Notes: generated by a model from the letters alone, not told the origin. Counted from the first letter of the stretch, positions 37,174-47,828 are shown. The stretch is 64,000 nt of DNA from Rhizobium oryzihabitans (GCF_010669145.1 NZ_CP048632.1:124001-188000), one strand, 5' to 3'. Numbers and translations are program-made.

Positions 37174-37186
37174 AAGGCGCCGTCTC

Positions 37187-37654
37187 TCAGAGCTTGCCTG
37201 CTGCCTCAAGGACGGCCTGTGCGTGGCCCGGAACCTTCACCTTGTTCCAGATTTCCGCGATCTTGCCATCCGGTGCGACGAGGAAGGTGGTGCGTTCGAC
37301 ACCCATGTATTTTTTGCCATACATGCTTTTTTCCTTCCAGACGCCATAGGCCTCGAGAGCTTTCCTGTCCTCGTCGGAGGCAAGCATGACGCTGAGCGCG
37401 TGTTTTGCGGCAAACTTGTCGTGGCTTTTGACGCTATCAGGGGAAATGCCGATGACAACCGTGTTGGCTGCCTCGAATTCTCCACCAAGGGCGCTGAAGT
37501 CGATGGCTTCGGCGGTGCAGCCGGATGTATCGTCCTTCGGATAGAAATAGAGAACGACCGCCTTGCCTCGCAGGCCGGACAACGTCACCGTTCCTTCACC
37601 GTTACGGGGCAAAGTGAAATCCGGAGCCGGGCTGCCAATCGTCAAGTCTGTCAT
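37187..37654 (-). CDS. bcp: Thioredoxin-dependent peroxiredoxin Bcp
   Basis: Thiol peroxidase that reduces hydrogen peroxide and lipid or alkyl hydroperoxides in the cytosol. It has 155 residues. The peroxidatic cysteine is C46 in YPKDDTSGCTAEA. The usual nearby second cysteine of Bcp (five residues on) is absent, so it should work as a 1-Cys enzyme or resolve with another thiol. VERTTFLVAPDGKIAEIW is typical. The start at 37654 gives MTDLTIGSPAPDF. It is followed by the DUF455 gene, likely in one transcript. Confidence 0.93.
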   Translation of the reverse strand: MTDLTIGSPAPDFTLPRNGEGTVTLSGLRGKAVVLYFYPKDDTSGCTAEAIDFSALGGEFEAANTVVIGISPDSVKSHDKFAAKHALSVMLASDEDRKALEAYGVWKEKSMYGKKYMGVERTTFLVAPDGKIAEIWNKVKVPGHAQAVLEAAGKL

Positions 37655-37773
37655 AATCCACCTTTCTTTCGCCGGGATGTTGAGTGAAAGTCGCCACATT
37701 CGATATATAGCGAAACGGCGCGTCGTCCAGTGTTGGGGCGAAACAAAAGCTATTCAGGGGCAAACACGGGCGT

Positions 37774-40700
37774 ATGGCTGAAATACGGGGTGAAAAGGTT
37801 ACGTTCGGCAAGCGTGATATCGTTGCGCTGCACGATCTCCCTTCGGCGCAGGCGGAAGATCCGATCATCGTGCATTGCCCGCCGCCGCGCTCCATGGCGC
37901 GCGCCTTCATCAAGATTTTCGCGGCGCTTTTCGTGCTCGCCTTTCTGTCGATCGGCGGCATCATCGTCTCCGTCGAGACCGGATCGATTGACAAGACCCT
38001 TTCCAGCCAGGCGCAGCAGGCGCTGGAAAGGGCGCTCGGGCCTCACTACAGCGCGCGGATAGGCTCGTCGGCTATCCGGTTCTCGACCGGGCTGCGGCTG
38101 GCGCTGGTGGCGCAGGATGTCGATATCGTCGAAAAGGAGTCCGGCCAGCATCTGAGCCGGGCGCGGGCGATCGGCATGGCGCTCGATCCGCTTGCGCTTC
38201 TGGCAGGCCGTGTCTCGGTGCAAAGCCTTGAAGCCGACGGCATGGAACTGGACACCGCGCTGCTGCCCAAGGGTAACGGGTTTGATCTGTCCAGTGTCAA
38301 GCTCGACGCCGTGCCGCAGCAATTGCAGGCGGCCTTCGGGCAGCTTGACAAGCTCGCGCAGGCTTTCTTGAGCAGCGGGACCGAGGAAATCGATATTTCC
38401 AGCGTCTCGGTTCACCTGCCGCCTGGCGAACTGGGCAAACCGCGCACCATCGAGGTGCGGGAACTGTCACTGACGCCCGACCAGCAGGGCGGATATTCGC
38501 TTGATGGCGAAACGTTGTTTAACGGGGAAATTGCCAGCGTGTCGCTGAAGACCTCGGGGCTGGCGGTACGATCGATGGCTTTCAGGCCCGGATCGACGGT
38601 TTCGATATCGGTCCGTTTCTGGAGAAATATGATCCGCAGGGCAATCTTCATGAGGGGCTGAACGTCAAGACCGGTGTCAGCATCGTGGCCCGCCGCGCCA
38701 TGGAAGGGCATGAGCCGCGGCTGGAAGTCTCGGTCGGCATGGGCAACGGAACGCTTCTCATCGGTGGCGAGGCCCAGCCCTTTACCGCCGGCACCGTCAA
38801 TGCCCGCTACGATTTTCAAAAGAGCACGCTTTTGATCGAAAATTCACGGGTGGAGCTGGGGCGGACGGTTGTTCCGGTTGTTGGCGAGATCAGGGATACG
38901 GAGGAGGGCTTCGGTCTTTCGCTGCGGATCGACAATGCGGTGGCTTCCGCCGAAGCGTCGGGCGAGGAGCCCGTACCTTTCAGCCTGAAGGCGGACGGGC
39001 AGTTCACGGCGGCCACGAAGCAGCTTGAGGTTCCCTCGCTCTATGTCAGCGGCCCGCTTGGAGACATGGCGGGATCGCTGAAGATCCGGTTCGGCGAGGG
39101 ATCGCCGGAAATCAGTTTCGCGGGGCAGATTCCGAAGATGGAGGCGACGGCTGTCAAGCAGCTCTGGCCGTTCTGGATGGCGCACAAGCCGCGGGAATGG
39201 GTGGTGTCCAATCTCTATGGCGGCACGATCACGAACGGCTCGATTGCCGTCTTCATTCCGCAGGGGCGGATGTGCGGTCCCGGTTGCCCGCTGGTGCTCG
39301 GCGACAGCGAAATGCAGATTCGCTTCGATATTGACGATACGCGGCTTAACACCACCGGCGATATTCCGCCGCTGCGCGATGTCGATGCGCATTTCAATCT
39401 CGTCGGCGGCCAGATGAGTGTCGATATCAAGCGGGCGACATCCTATTTCCCGTCCAACCGCTCGCTGGCGCTGGAAAACAGCCGTTTCATCATCTCCGAC
39501 GTTTATGACAAGCCGCTGCTCGGCAACCTCGAACTGAACGTTGCAGGCGCGGCTGATGCGGTTGCCGAACTTGCGACGCTGAAACCCATCAATGCCCTCA
39601 AGGATACGCAGTTCAAGCCGGATGACTTCACCGGTGACGTCAAGGCGAATGCGAAGCTGACCATCGGGCTGCTCTCCAGCCAAAATCCGCCGCCGCCGGT
39701 ATGGACGGCCGATCTCGATCTCAAGAACCTGTCGCTCACAAAGCCGTTCGCTGGACACAAGGTGACCGCGCTCGACGGTTTCATGTCGTTGAACGACCAC
39801 CAGCTCAGGCTTGAGGGCAAGGGCCGTGTGGACGACGTGCCGATGGATATCGCGATGACGGAGCCTGTTCGCAAGAACAGCGACGTTGCCCCGACACTGT
39901 CGCTGAAGGCAACCCTGAACGAGACGCAGGTCGCCAAGCTCGCGCCGGAGCTGTCCACCGTTCTTGGCGGCACGACGGTGGTGGAAATCGAGGGTGCGGA
40001 TCCGAAACGTCAGAACATCCGGCTTGATCTGGCAAAGGCGTCGATCATCCTGCCGGGGCTCGGCTGGAGCAAGGGCATCGGCATTCCGGCAAAAGCCGCC
40101 TTCACCCTGGAAGCCGCCGATGGCCGCACCACGATCAGCGATTTTTCCCTCGACGGTGACGGTTTCGGCGCTGCCGGTGACATTGCTTTCAGCAAGAACG
40201 GGTTGATCTCGGCCGATCTCAGCCGCGTGCAATTGTCGCCTGCCGATAATTACGCCGTTTCGGTCGCCGCCTCGAAGAATGGCTATAATATCAATGCTTC
40301 GGGAAAATCCGCTGATCTTCGGCCCTTCATATCCAAGCTTCGCAGCCCTTCGAGCGGGGGCGACGGCGCATCACGCTCGCAGCCATCCCTTGCCGTCAAG
40401 GCGCAGTTCGACAAGGTCTACGGTTTCAACGACGAAATCCTCGCCAATGTCAGTGCCGATGTCAGCGTGCGGGACGGCAAGGTTCGGTCGGTCGATGTGC
40501 GCGGTGTCACCGGCAATGGCCAGGCCGTCGTCGCGCAGACTACCAATCGCGGCGCGACGGGGACTGTGACGCTGACCAGCAGCGATGCCGGATCCCTGGC
40601 CCGCTTCGCCAATATCTATAGCCGCATCCGCGGCGGTCTGCTCAATCTTGCGCTGACGACTGCCAATGGCAGCGACTGGAGCGGCTCGCTCGACCTGCGC

Positions 40701-41156
40701 AATTTTTCCGTCGTCAACGAAGCGAAGCTGCAGGACATCGTCGCCACGCCCGCCGGTGAGGATGGCAGGAGCCTCAACAATGCGGTACGCCGCAATATCG
40801 ATGTCAGCTCGGAAAAATTCCAGCGCGGTTTTGCCCGGCTTGTTTACGTCAATGGCTCGGTTGCGGTGGAAAACGGGGTGGTGCGCGGCGAACAGATCGG
40901 CGCAACCTTCCAAGGGCTGTTGAAAGACCAGAGCGGCCGCATGGACATGACCGGCACCTTCATGCCAGCCTACGGGCTGAACCGGCTGTTCGGCGAGTTG
41001 CCCTTCATCGGCATCTTCCTCGGCAACGGCCGCGACCGGGGGCTGCTCGGCATCACCTTCAAATTATCAGGCCAGACGGACCAGCCGAAGCTGACGATCA
41101 ATCCCCTCTCGCTGATCGCGCCCGGTGTGTTCCGGCAGATTTTTGAGTTTCAGTGA
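37774..41156 (+). pseudogene. DUF3971/AsmA-like (YhdP-type) large envelope protein, frameshifted in this sequence
   Basis: Very large AsmA-superfamily protein of the kind thought to form lipid-transport bridges between inner and outer membrane. It has an N-terminal cytosolic segment, one membrane helix (about 45-65, ARAFIKIFAALFVLAFLSIGG), then a repetitive beta-rich periplasmic part ending in the family C-terminus FKLSGQTDQPKLTINPLSLI. The frame breaks at SLKTSGLA near 38564-38566: the continuation GTIDGFQARIDGFDIGPFL is in the next frame, with one base missing. Adding one base gives 1128 codons (1127 residues). No ribosome binding site is striking at 37774. Probable sequence error. Confidence 0.85.
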
Positions 41157-41189
41157 GAAAGCCTCATATAGCGAGTGAGCCTCATACCC

Positions 41190-41268
41190 GACGTCATCCT
41201 CGGACTTGATCCGAGGATCCATGGTGCGTCGGATTGTGGATCCTCGGGTCAAGCCCGAGGATGACGGT
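41190..41268. repeat. RIME1-like palindromic element, copy C (short variant)
   Basis: CGTCATCCTCGGACTTGATC...GAGGATCC on the left and GGATCCTCGGGTC...CCCGAGGATGACGG on the right, about 79 bases. It has the same architecture as copies A and B but with a CCTCGG core in place of GCCGGA, so it belongs to a related subgroup with copy D. Confidence 0.7.
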
Positions 41269-41301
41269 GGAGGGATCGCTGCCTCTTATCGTCACTCCCG
41301 A

Positions 41302-41319
41302 GAGCCGTTTTCGCGGCTC
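41302..41319 (-). terminator. Possible terminator of tyrS
   Basis: GAGCCG (41302-41307) / CGGCTC (41314-41319) with a TTTTCG loop, 24 bases past the tyrS stop. There is no clear U-tract. Confidence 0.4.
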
Positions 41320-41342
41320 CCGGAAGACTATCTTTATGCCCC

Positions 41343-42596
41343 TTAAGCCGGGCGAACCAGAACGTGCTTCTTTTTGCCGACCGACAGCTTGATGACGCCG
41401 TCGCCGGTCACTTCACCGGTGCCGATCATCTGGCGCTCATCGGAGACGCCCTGATCGTTGATCTTCACCGCACCGCCCTGGACATGGCGGCGGGCCTCGC
41501 CGTTCGAACCGGCAAGACCGGCACGGACGATGAGCGAGAGGACACCGACGCCGGCATCGAGTTCGGATGCCGGAACCTCGATGGAAGGCAGGTTTTCAGC
41601 AAGCGCGCCTTCCTCGAAAGTCTTGCGCGCCGTCTCGGCTGCTTCTTCCGCAGCGGCTCGGCCATGCAGCATAGCGGTGATTTCGGTTGCGAGGATTTTT
41701 TTGACTTCGTTGATTTCCGAACCGCCGAGGCTGGAAAGGCGAGCGATTTCGTCCATCGGCAACGTCGTATAGAGCTTGAGGAAGCGGGACACGTCGGCAT
41801 CCTCCGTGTTGCGCCAGTACTGCCAGAAATCATAGGCGGACAGCATGTCAGGATTGAGCCATACCGCGCCGTTCAGCGATTTACCCATCTTCGCACCCGA
41901 AGAGGTGGTCAAAAGCGGCGATGTAAGCGCGTAGAGCTGCGGCGTCCCCATGCGGTGACCGAGGTCGATGCCATTGACGATGTTGCCCCACTGGTCCGAA
42001 CCGCCCATCTGCAGCCGGCAGCCGGTTCGCTTGTTCAGCTCAACGAAGTCGTAGGCCTGCAGGATCATGTAGTTGAATTCGAGGAAGGACAGCGACTGCT
42101 CGCGGTCGAGACGCGTCTTCACGCTGTCGAAGGACAGCATGCGATTGACCGAGAAATGGCGGCCGACGTCGCGCAGGAATTCGAGGTAATTGATCTCGCG
42201 CAGCCAGTCGCCGTTGTTGATCATCATGGCTGGTTTGTCGGCACGGTCGTAATCGAGGTAGTTCGAGAAAACGCGCTTGATCGAGGCGATGTTGCTTTCA
42301 ATGGTGTCGACGGTCATCAATTGCCGTGCATCGTCCTTGAAGGATGGATCGCCGACCATGCCGGTGCCGCCGCCCATCAGCGAAATCGGCTGATGTCCGG
42401 TCTGCTGCATCCAGTGCAGCATCATGATCTGAATCAAACCGCCGGCGTGAAGACTTGGCGCTGTCGGATCAAAGCCGATATAGGCGGTCACGGTTTCCTT
42501 GGCGAACAGTTCGTCGAGACCCGACTCGTCGGAGATCTGGTGAATGAAGCCGCGCTCGTCGAGCGTGCGGAGGAAATCGGACTTGAACCTGGACAT
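41343..42596 (-). CDS. tyrS: Tyrosyl-tRNA synthetase
   Basis: Charges tRNA-Tyr. It has 417 residues. The Rossmann-domain HIGH-type motif is HAGG at 50-53, the KMSKS-type loop is KMGKS at 236-240, GGSDQWGNI is at 198-206, and a C-terminal S4-like RNA-binding domain follows (about 350-415, [20 protein letters not shown]). The start at 42596 is preceded by AAAAAGG; the frame is open 22 codons further but that part is non-homologous. It is divergent from anmK. Confidence 0.97.
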   Translation of the reverse strand: MSRFKSDFLRTLDERGFIHQISDESGLDELFAKETVTAYIGFDPTAPSLHAGGLIQIMMLHWMQQTGHQPISLMGGGTGMVGDPSFKDDARQLMTVDTIESNIASIKRVFSNYLDYDRADKPAMMINNGDWLREINYLEFLRDVGRHFSVNRMLSFDSVKTRLDREQSLSFLEFNYMILQAYDFVELNKRTGCRLQMGGSDQWGNIVNGIDLGHRMGTPQLYALTSPLLTTSSGAKMGKSLNGAVWLNPDMLSAYDFWQYWRNTEDADVSRFLKLYTTLPMDEIARLSSLGGSEINEVKKILATEITAMLHGRAAAEEAAETARKTFEEGALAENLPSIEVPASELDAGVGVLSLIVRAGLAGSNGEARRHVQGGAVKINDQGVSDERQMIGTGEVTGDGVIKLSVGKKKHVLVRPA

Positions 42597-42745
42597 AACC
42601 TTTTTCTTTCTGGTCGGACCTTTGCCGTCATTGTCTGTCAATGAACGCGGGGGCTTTACCATTGTTTTTTGAAAAGTGCACCCGTTTCGGCCATGAATAA
42701 CGGCGATTCATGTCAGCATGATTCGATATTGAAAGGGAGCGGCGC

Positions 42746-43867
42746 GTGGGCGAGGTCAAAACGGCGATCGGGCTGATGAGCGGGACATCGATGGACGGCA
42801 TCGATATCGCCCTCTTGCACACGGATGGCGAAAGCGTGGTCCGGCACGGGCCGAGCGGTTATTTTCCCTATGATCCGGGCCTGCGTGCGATCTGGCAGAA
42901 GGCGCTGGTTACGGCCAAAGCCATTCGCGAACGGCGTGAACGCCCCGGCGATCTGGCTGAGGCCGAGCGCAAATTGACGCTTGCCCATGCGGCGGCGGTG
43001 AAATCCTTTCTCCACCGTCACCGGCTTGAAGCCAGCGATGTCGACGTGATCGGTTTTCACGGCCAGACGGTGCTGCACCGGCCGGATGAGGCGCTGACCG
43101 TGCAGATCGGCGACGGCGCACTGCTGGCCGAGGAAACCGGTATCGATGTGGTTTACGATATGCGCGCCAACGACATGGTGCATGGCGGGCAGGGTGCGCC
43201 GCTCATTCCCGCCTACCACATGGCGCTCTCCGCCAATCTGCCTGATGGCTTCGAAACGCCGGCCGTTTTTGTCAATATCGGCGGCATCTCAAATCTGACC
43301 TATATTGGCGAGGCAGGGAGGCTTGCGGCGTTCGACAGCGGGCCGGGCAATATGCTGATCGACCAGTGGATCGAGGCGCATACGGGCAAAGCCTTCGACA
43401 AGGGCGGGAAGACGGCGGCTGGCGGCAGCGTCGTCGCGTCGCTTGTGGCGCGTTATATGGAAAGCCCGTTTTTTTCAGCCAATATCCGCCGGTCGCTGGA
43501 CCGCGGCGATTTCGTGCCGCCGAAAAAAGGAGAAGTCTCGCTGGCGGATGGCGCGCGGACGCTGGCGCATCTGACGGGGGCGGCGATTCTGAAGTCGGCG
43601 AGTTATCTGCCCGAAGCGGCGAAGACCTATGTCGTTTGTGGCGGCGGTCGATTGAACCCGGTGATCATGGCAGAATTCGCGGACCTTGCCGAAAAGGTCG
43701 GTGCACGGGTGATCGCGGCGGAGGAGGCGGGTTTCGATGGCGGGGCGATGGAGGCGGAGGCCTGGGCCTATCTGGCGGTGCGCTCGCTGAAGGGTTTGCC
43801 CCTGACCTATCCGGGGACGACGGGGGTGAAGGAGCCGGTGACGGGTGGGGTTTTGGTGCGGGGGTAA
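42746..43867 (+). CDS. anmK: Anhydro-N-acetylmuramic acid kinase
   Basis: Phosphorylates and hydrates 1,6-anhydroMurNAc released by cell-wall turnover to MurNAc-6-phosphate, in the cytosolic recycling path. It has 373 residues and an actin/sugar-kinase-like fold. [16 protein letters not shown] at 9-24 is the phosphate-binding signature, [10 protein letters not shown] follows, and [13 protein letters not shown] is the second ATP motif. It starts with GTG and has AAAGGGAG six bases upstream. It is divergent from tyrS and followed by a large inverted-repeat element. Confidence 0.95.
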   Translation: MGEVKTAIGLMSGTSMDGIDIALLHTDGESVVRHGPSGYFPYDPGLRAIWQKALVTAKAIRERRERPGDLAEAERKLTLAHAAAVKSFLHRHRLEASDVDVIGFHGQTVLHRPDEALTVQIGDGALLAEETGIDVVYDMRANDMVHGGQGAPLIPAYHMALSANLPDGFETPAVFVNIGGISNLTYIGEAGRLAAFDSGPGNMLIDQWIEAHTGKAFDKGGKTAAGGSVVASLVARYMESPFFSANIRRSLDRGDFVPPKKGEVSLADGARTLAHLTGAAILKSASYLPEAAKTYVVCGGGRLNPVIMAEFADLAEKVGARVIAAEEAGFDGGAMEAEAWAYLAVRSLKGLPLTYPGTTGVKEPVTGGVLVRG

Positions 43868-43881
43868 TAGAGGACGGTGCG

Positions 43882-44050
43882 TGTGGCTTACCCCCTCTGC
43901 CCTGCCGGGCATCTCCCCCTCAAGGGGGAGATCGAATCGGGGCGACCTTCCGGTCATCTTTAATGCAGAGGCTTAGGCGAGGAGCAGGCGTCTAGCTGAT
44001 CTCCCCCTTGAGGGGGAGATGCCCGGCAGGGCAGAGGGGGGTAAGCCACA
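43882..44050. repeat. Large inverted-repeat intergenic element (RIME2-like)
   Basis: Arms of about 52 bases (43882-43933 and 43998-44050) are complementary except for one extra C/G in the run after GGCTTA. Each arm itself contains the palindrome CTCCCCCTCAAGGGGGAG. The centre (about 64 bases) is unique. The whole element could fold into a long cruciform or a hairpin with arms. It separates convergent anmK and the hydrolase gene and probably ends both transcripts. Confidence 0.8.
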
Positions 44051-44104
44051 ACCGCCTGCGATCACTTTAGAAAAATCGAGCCGCCCGCCAAGAGGCGCAG
44101 CCAA

Positions 44105-44782
44105 TCACCGAATGCGCTTGGCCGCCGGTTCCGGCACCAGCTCGCCGTTGAGGCGGCGGTCGAGATAGTCCTCGCATTCGCCCATCAGCTCATCCACTTT
44201 GCCATTGAAGAAGTGGTTGGCGCCGGGAAGGGTGCGGTGGGTGATGAGGATGCCCTTCTGGGTCTTCAGCTTTTCAACCAGACCGTTCACGTCCTTCTCA
44301 GGCGCGACCTTGTCGGCATCGCCATTGATGATGAGGCCGGAAGAGGGGCACGGCGCGAGGAAGGAGAAATCGTAAGTGTTGGGCTGCGGCGCAATCGACA
44401 TGAAGCCTTCGATTTCCGGACGGCGCATCAGAAGCTGCATGCCGATCCAGGCGCCGAAGGAATAACCGGCAACCCAGCAGCTTTTCGAATCGGGATGCAG
44501 GCTCTGGACCCAGTCGAGGGCGGAAGCGGCGTCGGAAAGCTCGCCAGCGCCGTGGTCGAACTCGCCCTGGCTGCGGCCGATGGAGCGGAAATTGAACCGG
44601 AGCGTCGTGAAACCGCGCTTCTGGAAAAGATAGAAGAGCTGATAGACGATCTGGTTGTTCATCGTGCCGCCGAACTGCGGGTGCGGATGAAGGATGATCG
44701 CTATCGGCGCGCTCTTTTCCTTGGAGGGTTGATAACGGCCTTCGAGGCGACCCGCAGGGCCGTTAAAGATGACTTCGGGCAT
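44105..44782 (-). CDS. Alpha/beta-hydrolase of unknown substrate
   Basis: A 225-residue cytosolic hydrolase. HPHPQFGGTMNNQIV near 33-47 is an oxyanion-hole and family pattern (dienelactone hydrolase/CocE-like small hydrolases). The nucleophile motif is GYSFGAW with its serine near 108. A C-terminal PGANHFF holds the histidine. RBS GGAGTACC precedes the start. Rhizobial homologues are simply called alpha/beta hydrolase. It is divergent from the iron-sulfur operon and convergent with anmK. Confidence 0.85.
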   Translation of the reverse strand: MPEVIFNGPAGRLEGRYQPSKEKSAPIAIILHPHPQFGGTMNNQIVYQLFYLFQKRGFTTLRFNFRSIGRSQGEFDHGAGELSDAASALDWVQSLHPDSKSCWVAGYSFGAWIGMQLLMRRPEIEGFMSIAPQPNTYDFSFLAPCPSSGLIINGDADKVAPEKDVNGLVEKLKTQKGILITHRTLPGANHFFNGKVDELMGECEDYLDRRLNGELVPEPAAKRIR

Positions 44783-44837
44783 TGGTACTCCGGTCGTGTT
44801 TTTTCATTCTCCAACCGCATTCTTCCGATGAGAAGAC

Positions 44838-44887
44838 TTGACGAACTGTGTCATCTTTTCTAGAACGCAGTTTAGAATAATTCGAAA
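44838..44887 (+). promoter_or_regulatory. suf operon promoter with Irr-type iron control element
   Basis: -35 TTGACG (44838-44843), 17-base spacer, -10 TAGAAC (44861-44866). At 44871-44887 is TTTAGAATAATTCGAAA, which matches the rhizobial iron control element (TTTAGAA-N3-TTCTAAA) with one mismatch. The element sits on the expected transcription start, a position suited to repression by Irr when iron is low. A 12-bp palindrome GTGCTTAAGCAC (44896-44907) follows. Confidence 0.65.
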
Positions 44888-44993
44888 CTTTGCGTGTGCT
44901 TAAGCACTCGGGTCGTGTCATAAGGCAAGCGCAACTGTAATTTCAAGAAAAATGCGTTTTTGCGCATTGAAGATTGGATAAAGCCTCATCGCC

Positions 44994-46163
44994 ATGACGG
45001 GTTTGACGCGCACATATATGGACTGGAACGCCACGGCGCCGCTTCTGCCCGCCGTGCGTGACGTCCTTGTGTCGGCGCTCGATCTTTCCGGCAACCCGTC
45101 TTCCGTTCACCGGGAAGGGCGTGCGGCGCGCGCTGCCGTCGAGGCCGCCCGCCGCGAGGTTGCAGCGCTTGCCGGTGCGCAGGCCGCCCATGTCACCTTC
45201 ACCAGCGGCGCGACGGAAGCCGCCAATCTGGTGCTGACGCCTGAATTCAAGATGGGGCGCGCTCCGGTGCGCTATGGCCGTCTTTACGTCTCCGCGATCG
45301 AGCACCCCGCCTTTCGCGAAGGCGGCCGGTTCGGCAAGGCTGACGTTACGGAAATTCCCGTTACGTCAGCGGGTGTCATCGATCTTGTCGCACTCGAGGC
45401 GCTTCTGTCTTCGCATGATGCTTCCACCGGCCTGCCGATGGTTGCCTGCATGCTGGTGAACAATGAGACCGGCATCCTCCAGCCGGTGGTGGAAGCGGCG
45501 CGGCTGGTGCATGCGGCGGGTGGATTGATGGTCGTCGACGCCGTGCAGGCGGTAGGTCGTGTCCCGCTCGATATCAATGCGCTCGATGCCGATTTCGTGG
45601 TTGTCTCGTCCCATAAGCTCGGTGGCCCCAAGGGGGCTGGCGCGCTGGTCTCGCGCGGCGAGGTGATGATGCCGAAGCCGCTTATCCATGGCGGCGGGCA
45701 GGAGAAGGGGCATCGTTCCGGCACGGAAAATACCCTGTCTGTCATCGGTTTTGGTGCCGCTGCCGCTGTGGCTGCCCTGAATCTCGAGATTGAAGCGGCG
45801 CGTCTTGCCGCTCTGCGGGCGCGGCTGGAAGACGGCATGCGGGTGAGTGCGCCTGACGTGATCATCCACGGCGAGGACGTTGCCCGCGTTGGCAATACCA
45901 CGTTTTTCACCCTGCCGGGCCTGAAGGCGGAAACGGGGCAGATCGCTTTCGATATTGAAGGCATTGCGCTCTCTGCCGGTTCGGCCTGCTCATCCGGCAA
46001 GGTGGGGGAAAGCCATGTGCTGACGGCTATGGGGCGTGATCCCAAGCTTGGCGCACTCAGGATTTCCCTTGGCCATGCGACTGATGAGGCCGATATAGAA
46101 CGGACGCTTGCGGCGTTCACGAAAATTGCCGGGCGGCGCAGGCTTTCCGGTCAGGCCGCTTAA
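44994..46163 (+). CDS. Cysteine desulfurase, class V aminotransferase (IscS/NifS group)
   Basis: PLP enzyme that removes sulfur from cysteine to supply persulfide for iron-sulfur clusters and thio-modified tRNA. It has 389 residues. The PLP-binding lysine is K208 in SSHKLGG, and the catalytic cysteine is C332 in SACSSG, in the IscS/NifS-type mobile-loop position. Upstream are a promoter and an iron control element; downstream is sufB after 195 bases. A second, SufS-type desulfurase is at 49943. The ATG at 44994 has a weak ribosome binding site. Confidence 0.93.
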   Translation: MTGLTRTYMDWNATAPLLPAVRDVLVSALDLSGNPSSVHREGRAARAAVEAARREVAALAGAQAAHVTFTSGATEAANLVLTPEFKMGRAPVRYGRLYVSAIEHPAFREGGRFGKADVTEIPVTSAGVIDLVALEALLSSHDASTGLPMVACMLVNNETGILQPVVEAARLVHAAGGLMVVDAVQAVGRVPLDINALDADFVVVSSHKLGGPKGAGALVSRGEVMMPKPLIHGGGQEKGHRSGTENTLSVIGFGAAAAVAALNLEIEAARLAALRARLEDGMRVSAPDVIIHGEDVARVGNTTFFTLPGLKAETGQIAFDIEGIALSAGSACSSGKVGESHVLTAMGRDPKLGALRISLGHATDEADIERTLAAFTKIAGRRRLSGQAA

Positions 46164-46358
46164 AATGCGGCAAAGAATTGCGGAATAGCAATTTTCCGCT
46201 TGCCGGGATGTGTGAAAAGCGCCATCCCGCACTTACATGGGTATAAGCTCCGCCCCTTAACGGCGCGGTGACATTGCCCGAAGATGGATAAGGCGGCTTT
46301 CCGCCTTGATACGTTGACAAGCCACCGGACCTTGGCTCCGGCGAGATTGGAGAACGAC

Positions 46359-47828
46359 ATGGCAGCGGTTCAGGAAACGATCGATCAGGTACGCCAGATC
46401 GATGTGGACCAGTATAAATACGGCTTCGAAACCAATATCGAAGTCGACAAGGCCCCGAAGGGCCTTTCGGAAGAGGTGATCCGTTTCATCTCGGCCAAGA
46501 AGCAGGAGCCGGAATGGATGCTGGAATGGCGTCTTGAGGCTTACAAGCGCTGGCTGACGATGGAAGAGCCAACATGGGCACGCGTCAGCTACCCCAAGAT
46601 CGACTTCAACGATCTCTATTATTACGCGGCGCCGAAAAGCACGCCCGGCCCGAAGTCGCTCGATGAAGTCGATCCGGAGCTTCTGAAGGTCTATGAAAAG
46701 CTCGGCATTCCGCTGAAGGAACAGGAAATCCTCGCCGGCGTCGAAAAGCGCCAGGTTGCGGTGGACGCCGTGTTCGACAGCGTCTCCGTCGTCACCACCT
46801 TCAAGGCGGAACTGGCGAAAGCCGGCGTCATCTTCATGTCGATTTCGGAAGCCGTGCGCGAGCATCCGGAACTGGTGAAGAAATATCTCGGCTCGGTCGT
46901 TCCGACGACGGACAATTTCTACGCGACGCTGAACTCGGCTGTCTTCACCGACGGTTCCTTCGTGTTCGTGCCGAAGGGTGTTCGCTGCCCGATGGAGCTT
47001 TCCACCTATTTCCGCATCAATGAAAAGAACACCGGCCAGTTCGAGCGCACGCTGATCATCGCCGAAGAGGGCGCCTACGTCTCCTATCTGGAAGGCTGCA
47101 CGGCGCCGCAGCGCGACGAGAACCAGCTTCACGCCGCCGTGGTCGAACTCGTGGCGCTCGATGACGCCGAAATCAAATATTCCACCGTCCAGAACTGGTA
47201 TCCGGGCGACAAGGAAGGCAAGGGCGGTATCTACAACTTCGTGACCAAGCGCGGCGATTGCCGTGGTAACCGTTCGAAGATTTCGTGGACGCAGGTGGAA
47301 ACCGGCTCGGCGATTACCTGGAAATACCCGTCCTGCATCCTGCGCGGTGATGACAGCCGTGGCGAATTCTATTCGATCGCGGTCTCCAACGGCCATCAGC
47401 AGATCGATAGCGGCACCAAGATGATCCATCTCGGCAAGAACACGTCGAGCCGCATCATCGCCAAGGGCATTGCCGCCGGCTTTTCGGAAAACGTCTATCG
47501 CGGCCAGGTTTCGGCTCACCGCAAGGCGACCAACACGCGTAACTTCACGCAGTGCGACTCGCTGCTGATCGGCGACAAGTGCGGCGCGCATACCGTGCCC
47601 TATATCGAGGCGAAGAATTCCTCCGCTCACTTCGAGCATGAGGCGACGACGTCGAAGATTTCCGAAGACCAGCTGTTCTACTGCCTGCAGCGCGGCATTC
47701 CCGAGGAAGCGGCGATCGCGCTGATCGTCAACGGCTTCGTCAAGGAAGTCATTCAGGAACTGCCGATGGAATTTGCCGTGGAAGCGCAGAAGCTGATCGG
47801 CATTTCGCTGGAAGGCTCGGTCGGCTGA
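46359..47828 (+). CDS. sufB: SufB, Fe-S cluster scaffold subunit
   Basis: Core of the SufBCD scaffold, which assembles [4Fe-4S] clusters under iron or oxidative stress. It has 489 residues, and the normal family blocks are seen: [37 protein letters not shown] and [15 protein letters not shown] late [21 protein letters not shown] carries the conserved C-terminal Cys/His region. RBS GGAG six bases before the ATG at 46359. Start codons further upstream in frame have no support. It lies 195 bases after the IscS-type gene; small hairpins such as AAGGCGG/CCGCCTT (46290-46307) lie between. Confidence 0.96.
   Translation: MAAVQETIDQVRQIDVDQYKYGFETNIEVDKAPKGLSEEVIRFISAKKQEPEWMLEWRLEAYKRWLTMEEPTWARVSYPKIDFNDLYYYAAPKSTPGPKSLDEVDPELLKVYEKLGIPLKEQEILAGVEKRQVAVDAVFDSVSVVTTFKAELAKAGVIFMSISEAVREHPELVKKYLGSVVPTTDNFYATLNSAVFTDGSFVFVPKGVRCPMELSTYFRINEKNTGQFERTLIIAEEGAYVSYLEGCTAPQRDENQLHAAVVELVALDDAEIKYSTVQNWYPGDKEGKGGIYNFVTKRGDCRGNRSKISWTQVETGSAITWKYPSCILRGDDSRGEFYSIAVSNGHQQIDSGTKMIHLGKNTSSRIIAKGIAAGFSENVYRGQVSAHRKATNTRNFTQCDSLLIGDKCGAHTVPYIEAKNSSAHFEHEATTSKISEDQLFYCLQRGIPEEAAIALIVNGFVKEVIQELPMEFAVEAQKLIGISLEGSVG

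Noticed and set aside
36050..37687. A 545-codon frame spanning the M23, DUF455 and bcp region on the plus strand
   Set aside because: It crosses three real minus-strand genes and their gaps and has no family-like segment.
44896..44907. RirA or IscR binding site at GTGCTTAAGCAC
   Set aside because: A perfect palindrome, but it does not match the consensus I know for either regulator, so it is left as unassigned.
46257..47639. A 460-codon frame opposite sufB, and similar long frames opposite tyrS, sufS and the DUF3971 gene
   Set aside because: All are antisense to genes with clear motifs, and typical of high-GC third-position bias.
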